Assembly: GCF_001428245.1 (NCBI RefSeq)
Contig: NZ_LMRV01000033.1
Span: 205,580 to 269,579 of the forward strand
Source of the DNA: Paenibacillus sp. Soil522
GTDB lineage: Bacteria; Bacillota; Bacilli; Paenibacillales; Paenibacillaceae
Reading direction: 5' to 3'
DNA: 64,000 nt
Below, in pieces: positions 1 through 9,213 of this stretch (position 1 is the stretch's first letter; every line of letters begins with the position of its first letter). Made by a program: the position numbers and the translations under genes. A model generated the notes under the pieces. It saw only the letters and a program-made list of their open reading frames with translations, had not been told where the DNA came from and made no database searches.

Positions 1-1008
1 ACAATCGTCTTGATCGAAGATTACCGCGCTCAAAGCTTCTTGCAGGCTTACCCGGATGCTTTCTTCGAATTAACGGATTTCATTAATCCGGCTGATTTCG
101 CTGATTACAAAATCGGGCCGACAAGCTTGGACGGCAAGCAGTACGGCGTACCATTCGATTCCGGCGTTGCCGGTTTGTACGTAAGAAAAGATTACCTGGA
201 AGATGCAGGCTATAAGGTTGACGATCTGCAGGACATCGACTGGAAGAAGTTTATCGAAATCGGCAAAGCTGTGAAAGCTAAAACTGGCAAAGCGCTGCTT
301 ACGCAGGATCCGAACGATCTTGGCCTGGTTCGGATGATGATCCAATCGGCTGGCTCTTGGTACTTGAAAGATGACGGCACAACGCCTAACCTTACGGGTA
401 ACGAAGCGCTTAAGGAAGCGTTCGAAACTTATAAAGAGCTTATGGGCGCCGATATTGTAAAGGTAACATCGGATTGGAGCCAATTCGTGGCCGCATTCAA
501 TAGCGGAGAAGTCGCAACAATTCCTACCGGCAACTGGATCACGGCTTCCGTTAAAGCGGAAGCGTCGCAGTCCGGCAAATGGGCTGTCGTACCTTTCCCT
601 AAGCTGGCGAACAACCCGAACTCGGTGCATGCATCTAACCTTGGCGGCAGCTCGTGGTATGTTATGAACGTTGACGGCAAAGAAGCAGCGGCAGATTTCC
701 TCAAGCAAACCTTCGGTTCAGACGTTGAGCTTTATCAGAAGCTTGTGACGGAAATCGGCGCGATCGGTACGTTAAAAGCAGCTGCTGCAGGAGACGCTTA
801 TAAGAAAGCTGACGAATTTTTCGGCGGACAAAAGGTGATTGAAGATTTCGCCAAATGGACGGAGCAAATCCCGAAAGTAAACTACGGCATGCATACGTAC
901 GCGGTTGAAGATATTCTCGTTGTTGAGATGCAGAACTATTTAGGCGGCAAAGAAATTGATGCGGTGTTAAGCGACGCTCAAGCGCAAGCTGAAACACAAG
1001 TTAAATAA
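1..1008 (+). CDS. Extracellular sugar-binding protein of an ABC importer (5' end outside window)
   Basis: This is the C-terminal 335 residues of a family 1 extracellular solute-binding protein. Such lipoproteins capture an oligosaccharide at the cell surface and pass it to a two-permease ABC importer. The frame is open from base 1, so the signal peptide and lipobox lie outside the window. The motifs YGVPFDSGVAGLYVRKDYL and GNWITASVK are typical of the family, and the stop is at 1006-1008. It is followed by two MalF/MalG-type permease genes and a GH2 beta-galactosidase, so a beta-galactoside is a plausible substrate (inference). No ATPase gene is present in the cluster. Confidence 0.9.
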   Translation, partial: TIVLIEDYRAQSFLQAYPDAFFELTDFINPADFADYKIGPTSLDGKQYGVPFDSGVAGLYVRKDYLEDAGYKVDDLQDIDWKKFIEIGKAVKAKTGKALLTQDPNDLGLVRMMIQSAGSWYLKDDGTTPNLTGNEALKEAFETYKELMGADIVKVTSDWSQFVAAFNSGEVATIPTGNWITASVKAEASQSGKWAVVPFPKLANNPNSVHASNLGGSSWYVMNVDGKEAAADFLKQTFGSDVELYQKLVTEIGAIGTLKAAAAGDAYKKADEFFGGQKVIEDFAKWTEQIPKVNYGMHTYAVEDILVVEMQNYLGGKEIDAVLSDAQAQAETQVK

Positions 1009-1027
1009 ATCAGATTATACGGCAACT

Positions 1028-1111
1028 AAATAAAACCTGAGGCTTTTCCTTCTCCTGAATGGTAAGTTATATCCAACTGCAGGAGCTGGAGGAGTCTCCA
1101 AGGTTTTATTT
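1028..1111 (+). promoter_or_regulatory. Intergenic stem-loop between binding protein and first permease
   Basis: AAATAAAACCT at 1028-1038 is perfectly complementary to AGGTTTTATTT at 1101-1111, enclosing a 62-base loop. There is no T-run, so it is not a clear terminator. Structures at this position often protect binding-protein mRNA or reduce read-through into permeases. That role is inferred. Confidence 0.45.
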
Positions 1112-1136
1112 CCGTAAAGAAAGGGGTTGGGCTACC

Positions 1137-2033
1137 GTGAAAGCAGCGAGGCCTGGCGTAAATATTCGCACGAGAGCTAACTTGACCGGCTGGATGTTCG
1201 TCATTCTGGCGGTTGTCATGATTGCGGCGTTCTATTTCTATCCGATGATTCAAGCGCTCCTATTATCGTTTAAATCCGGTAAGGGAATGAATTTGAAGTT
1301 TACCGGCTTCGATAACTACGTTCGGCTGTTCAGCGATAAAACGTTTCTGACCGCGGTTAAAAACACATTCGTTTACTTAATTATTCAAGTGCCTATCATG
1401 ATTGTTTTGGCTATGTTTATATCCGTATTATTAAACGACAGCAATTTGAAATTTAAAGGATTTTTCCGTACTGCGATTTTCTTGCCGGCCGTTACCTCGC
1501 TGGTCGCTTATTCCGTTATTTTCAAATATTTGTTTGCTACAGAAGGTCTTGTGAATAAACTGTTGATCAATCTTCATCTGTTATCAAGTCCGATTGCGTG
1601 GATCACCGATCCGTTCTGGGCGAAAGTGACGGTTATTATTGCAATCACATGGCGCTGGACGGGCTATAACATGATTTTCTATTTGTCCGCGCTTCAAAAT
1701 ATCGATCACTCGATTTACGAGGCCGCGAAAATCGACGGCGCCTCGTCTACAAGACAATTTTTCGGCATTACGGTGCCGCTGCTTAAGCCAATTATTTTGT
1801 TTACGTCGATTACATCAACCATTGGTACGCTGCAGCTGTTTGATGAAGTCGTTAACATTACGAAGGGCGGACCGGGAAATGCGTCGATGTCCATTTCTCA
1901 ATATATTTACAATCTGTCCTTCAAATATTCGGCCGATTTCGGCTATGCGGCAACGGTGTCGTATTCGATCGTGGTCATGATCATCATATTGGCGTTCGTA
2001 CAGTTTAAAGCGGCAGGTGAAAAAAATGGATAA
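1137..2033 (+). CDS. Sugar ABC transporter permease (MalF type)
   Basis: Binding-protein-dependent transport permease of about 298 residues with six predicted membrane segments; the first is near residues 20-42. The cytoplasmic EAA loop is visible as YEAAKIDGASSTRQFFGITVP and contacts the ATPase. I chose GTG at 1137 because AAGGGG at 1121-1126 sits 10 bases upstream. The upstream ATG at 1059 has no ribosome binding site and lies inside the intergenic stem-loop. The end overlaps the start of the next permease, so the two are likely translationally coupled. It forms one importer with the gene before and the gene after it. Confidence 0.9.
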   Translation: MKAARPGVNIRTRANLTGWMFVILAVVMIAAFYFYPMIQALLLSFKSGKGMNLKFTGFDNYVRLFSDKTFLTAVKNTFVYLIIQVPIMIVLAMFISVLLNDSNLKFKGFFRTAIFLPAVTSLVAYSVIFKYLFATEGLVNKLLINLHLLSSPIAWITDPFWAKVTVIIAITWRWTGYNMIFYLSALQNIDHSIYEAAKIDGASSTRQFFGITVPLLKPIILFTSITSTIGTLQLFDEVVNITKGGPGNASMSISQYIYNLSFKYSADFGYAATVSYSIVVMIIILAFVQFKAAGEKNG

Positions 2034-2850
2034 ATTAAAACGGGTCTTTGTTTATATTTTTCTTAGCGTCGCTGCGTTCGTTTCCATCTTTCCTTTTCTA
2101 TGGATGATTGTCAGCTCTACGAATAAGTCGGCTGACGTTACCAAAGGCAGATTGCTTCCAGGCAGCCAGCTTATCGAAAATATAAATAACTTGTTCAGCA
2201 CGGTAGATATTGTGCCGGCTCTGATGAACTCGGCAAAAATTTCGATTACAACGACTGTTCTGGCCATGGTCATTGCCTCCTTAGCCGGCTACGGCTTTGA
2301 AATATACAGGAGCAAGGCGAAGGATGTCGTGTTTACCATTTTGCTGCTCTCGATGATGATCCCTTTCGCGGCGATCATGGTACCGCTCTTTCAAATGTTC
2401 GGAAGTCTGTCGCAAGTGATCCCGTTTATCGGCCTCGACACGCTGTCCGGTGTCGTACTGCCGACTTTCACGACGGCGTTTCTCATCTTCTTCTTCCGCC
2501 AAAATACGAAAATGTTTCCGCGGGAGCTGCTTGAGGCAGGCCGCATTGACGGTTTGAACGAAATAAGCCTTTTCTTCCGCATATTCATGCCTACGATGAA
2601 GACGACTTACGCCGCAGCCGGCATTATTACGTTCATGTCGAGCTGGAACAACTATTTATGGCCGCTCATCGTACTGCAATCGCCGGAGAAAAGTACGATT
2701 CCGATGCTGATTTCCAATTTAGGCTCCAGCTATTCGCCAGACTACGGAATTATTATGACGGCAATCGTTATTTCGACTCTTCCGACTGCGCTTGTGTTTT
2801 TCCTTATGCAGAAGCATTTTGTGGCAGGTATGACAGGCTCGGTGAAATAA
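2026..2850 (+). CDS. Sugar ABC transporter permease (MalG type)
   Basis: Second permease of the importer, about 274 residues. It has an N-terminal membrane segment (YIFLSVAAFVSIFPFLWMIV) and the EAA loop LLEAGRIDGLNEISLFFRIF. The C-terminal motif QKHFVAGMTGSVK is typical of MalG-like permeases. ATG at 2026 is preferred over GTG at 2017 because AGGTGA at 2015-2020 serves as its ribosome binding site. It overlaps the upstream permease by 8 bases. A strong hairpin follows at 2858-2900, before the beta-galactosidase gene. Confidence 0.9.
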   Translation: MDKLKRVFVYIFLSVAAFVSIFPFLWMIVSSTNKSADVTKGRLLPGSQLIENINNLFSTVDIVPALMNSAKISITTTVLAMVIASLAGYGFEIYRSKAKDVVFTILLLSMMIPFAAIMVPLFQMFGSLSQVIPFIGLDTLSGVVLPTFTTAFLIFFFRQNTKMFPRELLEAGRIDGLNEISLFFRIFMPTMKTTYAAAGIITFMSSWNNYLWPLIVLQSPEKSTIPMLISNLGSSYSPDYGIIMTAIVISTLPTALVFFLMQKHFVAGMTGSVK

Positions 2851-2857
2851 TCAAATG

Positions 2858-2900
2858 AAAAGTCAGGTGGCTGCGCTTCGGGTGCAGCCACCTGACTTTT
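2858..2900 (+). terminator. Hairpin between permease and GH2 gene
   Basis: A 17-bp perfect stem (2858-2874 with 2884-2900) with a 9-base loop, closed by AAAA and TTTT. Only four T follow directly, so it may act as a partial terminator or mRNA stabiliser. The beta-galactosidase start lies 24 bases downstream. Confidence 0.7.
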
Positions 2901-2924
2901 AAATAATTTTAAGGGGAACATGTA

Positions 2925-5900
2925 ATGAATAGGATAAAGCCGAATATAAGCTGGCTCGCCGATGTGAGCATATTTGCAGTGAACCGGTTGCCTGCGCACT
3001 CCGATCACCGCTATTACGAGTCATTAGAGGAAGCAGAAGCGTCTGCACCCATGGCGCTGCGCCATGACCTGAACGGAAGCTGGAAATTCAGCTATTCCGT
3101 GAAGCCTGCTGATCGTCCCGAGCGATTTCACCAGGCGGATTACGATTGCGATAGTTGGAGAGATATCGAAGTTCCCGGACATATACAGCTTCAGGGCTAT
3201 GGCAAGCCTCAGTATGTGAATACGATGTATCCGTGGGACGGGCATAACGACATTCGTCCGCCTGCCATTCCAGAGGACCATAATCCGGTCGGCAGCTATG
3301 TGAAATACTTTAAGGTGCCGGACAATATGCAGGGCAAGCCCGTTTATGTATCGTTTCAAGGCGTGGAATCGGCCTTTTTTTTGTGGCTGAACGGCGAATT
3401 CGTCGGCTATAGTGAGGACAGTTTTACGCCGGCGGAATTTGACCTTACTCCGTATCTGCGTGAAGGCGAGAATAAGCTTGCTGTAGAGGTATACCAAAGG
3501 AGCACGGGCAGCTGGCTGGAGGATCAGGATTTCTGGCGTTTCTCAGGCATTTTCCGCGACGTTTATTTGTATACCGTCCCGAGCGTTCACGTTCGCGACC
3601 TATTTGTGCATGCCGAACTGGATAAAGCTTATTCGAACGGCAGCCTGCGCGCGGATCTGAAGCTGGCGGGACAGCTGCCGTCAAGCGTTAAGCTCGAATT
3701 GAAGGATGCCGAAGGGCAAACCATTGCGGCTGCTGCATCGGAACCGTCAGGGAGCGATACATTGTCATTGTCCGTTGATGCGGGCAAAGTGAAGCCATGG
3801 AGCGCTGAGAAGCCTTATTTGTATACACTGTATATTACGGTCTATGATCAAGCAGGCAAGCTAGTCGAAGCGGTTCCGCAGATGGTCGGTTTCCGCAAGT
3901 TTGAAATGATCAACAAAATCATGCATCTCAACGGCAAGCGCATCGTATTCAAGGGCGTAAACCGTCATGAATTCAACAGCCGCAGAGGACGGGCGATTAC
4001 GAAGGAAGATATGCTGTGGGATATTTCCACGCTTAAGCGCAACAATTTGAACGCTGTCCGAACGTCTCATTATCCGAACCAGTCGTACTGGTATGAGCTG
4101 TGCGATATTTACGGCATATACGTTATTGATGAGATGAACCTGGAAACGCACGGCTCTTGGCAGAAGATGGGGGCGGTCGAGCCGTCGTGGAACATCCCGG
4201 CAAATAAGCCGGAATGGCAGCCTATCGTGATGGATCGGGCGATTTCGATGGTTGAGCGCGATAAGAACCACCCGTCGATTCTCATTTGGTCAGTCGGTAA
4301 CGAAGCGTATGCTGGTGAAGTGCTGCTAAACGTATCGAACTATTTCCGCGAGACGGATCCCAGCCGGCTTGTTCATTACGAAGGCGTATTCCATAACCGC
4401 AAGTATAACGACACAAGCGATATGGAAAGCCGCATGTATGCTAAGCCTGCCGATATTGAGGAATATTTGAACGATAACCCGCAGAAGCCTTACATTAGCT
4501 GCGAATATATGCACGCTATGGGCAATTCGGTAGGGGGCATGCACAAGTATACGGAGCTGGAGCAGAAATACGCGATGTATCAGGGTGGCTTTATCTGGGA
4601 TTATATCGATCAGGTCATTGTGAAGAAGGACCGTTACGGCAAAGAGTTTCTCGCCTACGGCGGCGATTTCGGCGATCGCGCGACCGATTACAATTTCTGT
4701 ACGAACGGAATTGTTTATGCGGACCGCAAGGAATCGCCGAAGATGCAGGAGGTTAAGTTCCTCTACCAGAACATTAAGCTTATTCCCGACCGCCAAGGCT
4801 TGAAGGTCATAAATGAAAACCTGTTCGAAGGTACGGATGTCTATGATCTGGTGATTGTGCTTCATTATGAGGGCAAAGAGATTTTTCGGAGCAGCACGGA
4901 CATTGACGTAGCTGCGCAAAGCGAGGCATACATGCCTTTAGCGCTTCCTGCTGCCGATGAGCCCGGCGAATATGCCCTGCATGTATCGCTCCATTTGAAA
5001 GAAGGCAATTTATGGGCGGCATCCGGATATGAAATTTCGTTCGGACAATATGTGTATCAAATTGAAGGACGTGCTGCGTCCGCGAAGCCGGATGGAACGC
5101 TTCGTGTTGTGGAGGGCGATGTCAACATAGGTGTTCATGGCCGAGACTTCAGCGTCATGTTCTCGAAGCAGGCGGGAACTTTGATTTCGTTGAACTATGC
5201 GGGCAGAGAGATGATCGCCATACCGCCGGCTCCGTTATTTTGGCGTGCGACAACGGATAACGATAAGGGCTTCTCGCTCGGCTTTGATTCCGGCGCTTGG
5301 TTCGCAGCCAGCCTAACGCGCAAATGCGTTGGCGTTGAATTGGAGGAGCAGGCAGGTAGTGCCACAGTTACGTTCCGTTACAAGCTCAGCATCAGCCCGG
5401 ATTTGCTTGTGACCGTTGCGTACACAGTTCTTGCAGACGGCAGCTTGAATGTAAAATCGCGTTACGGGGGTGCGGAAGGGCTGCCGAAGCTGCCGATTTT
5501 TGCCCTATCGTTCAAGGTGCCGGCCGATTACTGCCATTTGGATTGGTATGCGATGGGACCGGAGGAAAACTATATCGACCGTGCGTTCGGAGCAAGGCTG
5601 GGCGTGTTCAAAAATAACGCCGCGGACAATGTATCAGCGTATGTCGTGCCTCAGGAATCGGGTAACCGTACGGGCGTCCGCCGCGTGAGCATTACCGATG
5701 ACCATGACCGCGGGATACGTATAACAGCACCTGCGGCGCAGCCGGTAGAATGCAACATTTCACCATACACGGCATTCGAGCTGGAAAGTGCTTACCATCA
5801 TTATGAGCTGCCAAGCGTGCACTATACCGTTGTGACGGTAGCGGGCAGGCAAATGGGCGTTGGCGGTGACGACAGCTGGGGAGCGCCAGTGCATGATGAG

Positions 5901-5957
5901 TATCTGATCCAAGCCGGTCAAGAGCTGTCATTTGAATTTATCATTCATCGCTTATAA
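2925..5957 (+). CDS. Beta-galactosidase, glycoside hydrolase family 2 (LacZ type)
   Basis: A 1010-residue LacZ-type enzyme that hydrolyses terminal beta-galactosides such as lactose, probably in the cytoplasm as no signal peptide is seen. The order is sugar-binding jelly-roll, immunoglobulin-like domain, TIM barrel and C-terminal beta-gal small-chain domain. The acid/base Glu460 is in SVGNEAYAG and the nucleophile Glu527 in SCEYMHAMGNS. These match E. coli Glu461 and Glu537 in spacing and context. The barrel signature NAVRTSHYPN is present. AAGGGG lies 9 bases before the ATG. The gene follows a sugar importer, which suggests import and hydrolysis of a galactoside. Length matches the family. 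Confidence 0.95.
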   Translation: MNRIKPNISWLADVSIFAVNRLPAHSDHRYYESLEEAEASAPMALRHDLNGSWKFSYSVKPADRPERFHQADYDCDSWRDIEVPGHIQLQGYGKPQYVNTMYPWDGHNDIRPPAIPEDHNPVGSYVKYFKVPDNMQGKPVYVSFQGVESAFFLWLNGEFVGYSEDSFTPAEFDLTPYLREGENKLAVEVYQRSTGSWLEDQDFWRFSGIFRDVYLYTVPSVHVRDLFVHAELDKAYSNGSLRADLKLAGQLPSSVKLELKDAEGQTIAAAASEPSGSDTLSLSVDAGKVKPWSAEKPYLYTLYITVYDQAGKLVEAVPQMVGFRKFEMINKIMHLNGKRIVFKGVNRHEFNSRRGRAITKEDMLWDISTLKRNNLNAVRTSHYPNQSYWYELCDIYGIYVIDEMNLETHGSWQKMGAVEPSWNIPANKPEWQPIVMDRAISMVERDKNHPSILIWSVGNEAYAGEVLLNVSNYFRETDPSRLVHYEGVFHNRKYNDTSDMESRMYAKPADIEEYLNDNPQKPYISCEYMHAMGNSVGGMHKYTELEQKYAMYQGGFIWDYIDQVIVKKDRYGKEFLAYGGDFGDRATDYNFCTNGIVYADRKESPKMQEVKFLYQNIKLIPDRQGLKVINENLFEGTDVYDLVIVLHYEGKEIFRSSTDIDVAAQSEAYMPLALPAADEPGEYALHVSLHLKEGNLWAASGYEISFGQYVYQIEGRAASAKPDGTLRVVEGDVNIGVHGRDFSVMFSKQAGTLISLNYAGREMIAIPPAPLFWRATTDNDKGFSLGFDSGAWFAASLTRKCVGVELEEQAGSATVTFRYKLSISPDLLVTVAYTVLADGSLNVKSRYGGAEGLPKLPIFALSFKVPADYCHLDWYAMGPEENYIDRAFGARLGVFKNNAADNVSAYVVPQESGNRTGVRRVSITDDHDRGIRITAPAAQPVECNISPYTAFELESAYHHYELPSVHYTVVTVAGRQMGVGGDDSWGAPVHDEYLIQAGQELSFEFIIHRL

Positions 5958-5986
5958 TGAAGCAGAATGACTGAAATGACTTCCAT

Positions 5987-6027
5987 AAAACAAAAAAGCA
6001 GGGCTGTTGCCCCGCTTTTTTGTTTTT
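5987..6027. terminator. Bidirectional terminator
   Basis: An A-rich arm (AAAACAAAAAAGC) and GGG pair with CCC and GCTTTTTTGTTTT across a 6- to 8-base loop. The A- and T-tracts make it usable in both directions. It sits between the convergent GH2 and MocR-type genes. Confidence 0.85.
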
Positions 6028-6095
6028 ATTTTAAAGAAACAATCAATGCTTAAAATAATAATATAAGCCACAGCTTCACTCTCCTCTTTTATCCG

Positions 6096-7526
6096 TCAAA
6101 ATCGTTTCAAAGCTTGCGAGAATGCCGTTATTCCAGCTTGGATTTCTTCATGCTTAGGTTTTGCATAGCTAAACCGTATAAAACCTTGCTCCGAGCCGTA
6201 TACGCTTCCTGGTACGAATACTACGCCTCTTTTTATCGATTCCTCCAGCAATTTCGCATCGTCAATGCTTTGATTGATTTTGCACCACAAATTCAGTCCG
6301 CCCTGCGGCAGGACAAAGCTTACTCTTTCCTGCAGCGTATCCCATAAGGTTTGTACCATGATTTGCTGCTTCTGAAATAAAGCTTGGCGCAATTGCAGCA
6401 GATGCCGATCAAAATACCCGGAAGTAATGAGCCGTTCTGCGACCCATTGCGATAGGATGCTGAGGCCAAAGTCCATCTGCTGCCTTGCGTCGGTTAGCCG
6501 GTCAATGACCGATTTGGGGGCGACCATCCAACCGATTCTTAGCCCGGATGCGGCTATTTTTGACAAGGAGCCTATATAGAGCACACTGCCGTCCGTATCC
6601 ATCGATTTGAGAGGAGCGGGTACGCTATCGTCAAAGGCCGTTAAGCTGAACGGATCATCCTCCACGACCGGAATACGCAAATCTGCAGCAATCTTCAATA
6701 GCCGCATTCTTTTTGAATTGCTGAGCGTGGTGCCGGTTGGATTTTGATAATTTGGATTCAAAAAGACCATACGAATGCGATGCTGCCGATAGAGGTTCGT
6801 TATATCGTCCGGCTCGATGCCGTCTTCATGAACAGGCAGCCGAAAAATCCGCAAGCCAGCCGACTGGAACATCGGCAAGGAATAGCTGTAAGAGGGATCT
6901 TCAATCGCAACAGCATCGCCTGGCGATAAGAGGCATTGCGTAATTAAATATAAGGACTGCTGCGAGCCGGATGTGATGAGCACCGATGACTCCGTCGTCT
7001 GAATGCCGTTATATTGCTTGAGAGATTCCACAAGCGATTTTCTTAAAGGAGAATAGCCCTGCGGATCATCATAGCCCAGATGCTCATGAAACGGCTCTTC
7101 ACGTAAAATTCGGTTGACTATATCGTTCGGAAATAAATCGGATGACAGCTCGCCGCTCGCCATATTAATGATCGAAGCGTCGTTTAGCGTAACCTCCCGA
7201 ATGCGTCTCATAAGCGGAAGATTGGGCAGAAAAGTGCCGCCCTCCGTATATTGCCGCCAATTCGGCGTATTCGTAGGCGAAATCCCCCATTTGGTCAGAC
7301 TGACGCGGGTCCCGCTGCCAACGGTGCTCTCGACTAATCCGGAGGCGCGCAATTCTTCATAAGCTTGGATGACGGTGCTTCGGTTTACGCCAAGCTGCTC
7401 CGCCAATTTGCGTTCAGATGGAAGGATGCTGCCGGGCGGTAGCACCGCATAAGAGATTTCTCGCTCGATATGCTCGACAATTTGCTGATATAAGGGTGTT
7501 TGAGCTGAACGGTCGGGTTTCCACAT
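6096..7526 (-). CDS. MocR-type GntR regulator with aminotransferase-like domain
   Basis: A 476-residue fusion of a GntR winged helix (residues 10-75, PGSILPSERKLAEQLGVNRS) with a class I aminotransferase fold (about 110-476). The PLP lysine is Lys323 in SLSKIAASGLRIGW, and the cofactor-contact motif NPNYQNPTG is at 257-265. MocR proteins usually sense PLP or an amine/amino acid and control a neighbouring divergent gene. The neighbour here is a uroporphyrinogen-III synthase-like gene, so tetrapyrrole or amino-acid-linked control is possible. This is inference. The divergent region 7527-7772 holds several palindromes. It is not recognisably PdxR, GabR or TauR from sequence alone. Confidence 0.88.
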   Translation of the reverse strand: MWKPDRSAQTPLYQQIVEHIEREISYAVLPPGSILPSERKLAEQLGVNRSTVIQAYEELRASGLVESTVGSGTRVSLTKWGISPTNTPNWRQYTEGGTFLPNLPLMRRIREVTLNDASIINMASGELSSDLFPNDIVNRILREEPFHEHLGYDDPQGYSPLRKSLVESLKQYNGIQTTESSVLITSGSQQSLYLITQCLLSPGDAVAIEDPSYSYSLPMFQSAGLRIFRLPVHEDGIEPDDITNLYRQHRIRMVFLNPNYQNPTGTTLSNSKRMRLLKIAADLRIPVVEDDPFSLTAFDDSVPAPLKSMDTDGSVLYIGSLSKIAASGLRIGWMVAPKSVIDRLTDARQQMDFGLSILSQWVAERLITSGYFDRHLLQLRQALFQKQQIMVQTLWDTLQERVSFVLPQGGLNLWCKINQSIDDAKLLEESIKRGVVFVPGSVYGSEQGFIRFSYAKPKHEEIQAGITAFSQALKRF

Positions 7527-7563
7527 TGTCTATCAACACCTTTTTGCGAATAGTTCCGAGTGT

Positions 7564-7575
7564 GTATGATCATAC
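7564..7575. promoter_or_regulatory. Palindrome in MocR / HemD-like divergent region
   Basis: GTATGATCATAC is a perfect 12-bp palindrome 38 bp upstream of the MocR start. The half-site GTATGAT recurs at 7622-7628. MocR regulators often bind repeated half-sites, so this is an operator candidate only. Confidence 0.35.
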
Positions 7576-7630
7576 GTTAACCGTACCGGATTAGGTTTAA
7601 TATGTACAGATCCAATTGGAAGTATGATAG

Positions 7631-7684
7631 ACCCTCCAATTTATATGAATGCGCAGGAAAAGGGCGGCAATCATATTGGAGGGT
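7631..7684. repeat. 10-bp inverted repeat upstream of HemD-like gene
   Basis: ACCCTCCAAT at 7631-7640 is perfectly complementary to ATTGGAGGGT at 7675-7684, 34 bases apart. A CCAATTGG palindrome lies just upstream at 7613-7620. It is located in the leader of the HemD-like gene and could be an operator or an RNA stem. Confidence 0.4.
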
Positions 7685-7772
7685 TCAATTGTTCCCGGAT
7701 TGGTCGGTTCCGCGGCTGCGCAGGGCATCTATGATAGTCTCATATAAAGAGAGGATTGGTGGTTTAGCCTTT

Positions 7773-8600
7773 ATGGGAACAGCAGCTTTGATCGGAAAAC
7801 GAATTGTTATCGCCGGTTCTCAGAAAACGAATGAAATGAGCGTCATTATAGCTAAACAGGGCGGTATGCCGCTTGTACGTTCTCTTCAAGGATTAACGGT
7901 TTTTGATGAGAGCTTGCTCGCTGAGCCTCTGCAGCAGCTCGCAAGCGAGGGGACGGATTGGATTATTTTGACTACGGGAATCGGCGCGGAGAGCTTGGTT
8001 AAAGCATCCGAAAAATTAGACATTCGCGGATCGCTGCTTGCTGTATTCTCACAGTCGAAAATAGCGAGCAGAGGCTATAAAACGACGGCTTTTCTAAAGA
8101 GAAACGGACTTCAAGCGGTTGTAAACGATGAAGATGGAACGATCGTAAGTCTTATGAAAAATCTGGAAACGAGAAATTTTGAAGGCGCGCGGGTATGGAT
8201 TCAGCTTCATGGCGAGCCTGCGCCTGAGCTGGAGCAATTTTTGCGGCAGAAGGGGGCTTCGCTTGTGCACACGGTGCTGCCATACAGGCATACGCCTCCT
8301 GATATCCGTACGTTAGAGCAGCTGCTCACCGAGCTGGAAGCCGGCGCAGTCGATGCGGTGTGCTTCACGACGGGGGAACAGGTGAAGTATTTATTTCGTT
8401 ATGCGTTGGAACAAGGCCGTATACAAGCATTGTTACAAGTGTTCAACGGTTCAACGTTAGCGGCCGCTGTCGGCAAAGTGACGGCACAGGCTTTGAAGAA
8501 GTATGGCGTAGAGCGGATGATCGTTCCCGAAACGGAACGAATGGGCGCGATGATCATCGCGATTTCGAAATATTACGAACGATTGAAAGCTGACAAATAA
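7773..8600 (+). CDS. Uroporphyrinogen-III synthase-like protein, copy 1
   Basis: About 275 residues with the HemD fold signature: KRIVIAGSQKTNEMS at the N-terminus, then ASRGYKTTAFLKRNGLQAVV, PYRHTPP, AVCFTTGEQV and AAVGKVTAQAL. HemD closes hydroxymethylbilane to uroporphyrinogen III in the heme, siroheme and cobalamin pathways. It stands alone rather than in a hemAXCDBL operon. A closely related copy lies at 16733-17563; my ungapped hand alignment gives about 65% identity over 264 positions. ATG at 7773 is chosen because conservation with the paralog begins there and GGTGG lies 10 bases upstream. The divergent MocR gene may control it. The true activity of either copy is not certain. Confidence 0.82.
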   Translation: MGTAALIGKRIVIAGSQKTNEMSVIIAKQGGMPLVRSLQGLTVFDESLLAEPLQQLASEGTDWIILTTGIGAESLVKASEKLDIRGSLLAVFSQSKIASRGYKTTAFLKRNGLQAVVNDEDGTIVSLMKNLETRNFEGARVWIQLHGEPAPELEQFLRQKGASLVHTVLPYRHTPPDIRTLEQLLTELEAGAVDAVCFTTGEQVKYLFRYALEQGRIQALLQVFNGSTLAAAVGKVTAQALKKYGVERMIVPETERMGAMIIAISKYYERLKADK

Positions 8601-8606
8601 GAGGGA

Positions 8607-8677
8607 GAGGCGGATGTAAGCTAGTCGTATTTTTCATCGTCTATTCTCAGTATTTTATCCACGATGAGCTCCGCCTC
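8607..8677. repeat. Two-part inverted repeat before Dabb gene
   Basis: GAGGCGGA (8607-8614) pairs with TCCGCCTC (8670-8677), and inside it TCATCGT (8634-8640) pairs with ACGATGA (8661-8667). There is no T-run. It may be a structured 3' end of the HemD-like transcript. Confidence 0.4.
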
Positions 8678-8769
8678 GTCAAGATCAGATTCGTATAACA
8701 TGATGGCGGAAGTCCATGATATGATGAGGAGAAATAACGCTTAGGCAGCCAGAAGGAGAATGAAATAAC

Positions 8770-9081
8770 ATGTACGAGCATCTTGTATCCTTTAGATTTA
8801 AAGAGAAGCTATCCGCTATCAAAGAAAAAGAACTGCTGGAAGTTTTATATGCGCTGCCAGCAGAAATTGCGGGTATTGTGGATTTAACGGCCGGCTGCAA
8901 TGAAACAACGGAAACAGGCAATATTCAAGGCTACACGCTTGGACTCCGGGTGACATTCGCCGATCGGCAGTCCTTGCTCGGATATGGTCCGCATCCTGCC
9001 CATCAAAGCTTCGTGAGCATGCTGGACGGGCTCATCGATAACGTGATCGTCATCGATTATCCTATTCTGAATAAGCGGTAG
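8770..9081 (+). CDS. Dabb-family (stress-responsive A/B barrel) protein
   Basis: A 103-residue protein of the dimeric alpha-beta barrel (Dabb) family. Signs are the start MYEHLVSFRFKE, a central GCNETTETGNIQGYTLGLRV strand pair and the motif GYGPHPAHQSFVSML near the C-terminus. Members are small cytoplasmic dimers with varied roles, and the specific function cannot be told. AAGGAG lies about 11 bases upstream of the ATG. The gene stands between the HemD-like gene and the convergent MmyB-type regulator. Confidence 0.85.
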   Translation: MYEHLVSFRFKEKLSAIKEKELLEVLYALPAEIAGIVDLTAGCNETTETGNIQGYTLGLRVTFADRQSLLGYGPHPAHQSFVSMLDGLIDNVIVIDYPILNKR

Positions 9082-9213
9082 CCAGCCATGGCAGGGTATG
9101 ACGGACGGACGGACGAACGGGTAATTAGTCATGACCATGCTCTCATTAACAAAATTTGCAATCGGACGCTTCAATTAAACGAATAGTATGCAAGAGAGGC
9201 GGGTCATAAGCAC

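Noticed and set aside
2658..2858. Second-frame ORF at the end of the MalG-type permease
   Set aside because: Shadow of a well-supported permease gene without its own ribosome binding site.
9101..9120. Short ACGG tandem repeat
   Set aside because: Only a few 4-base units; far too short for a CRISPR array or a regulatory repeat.
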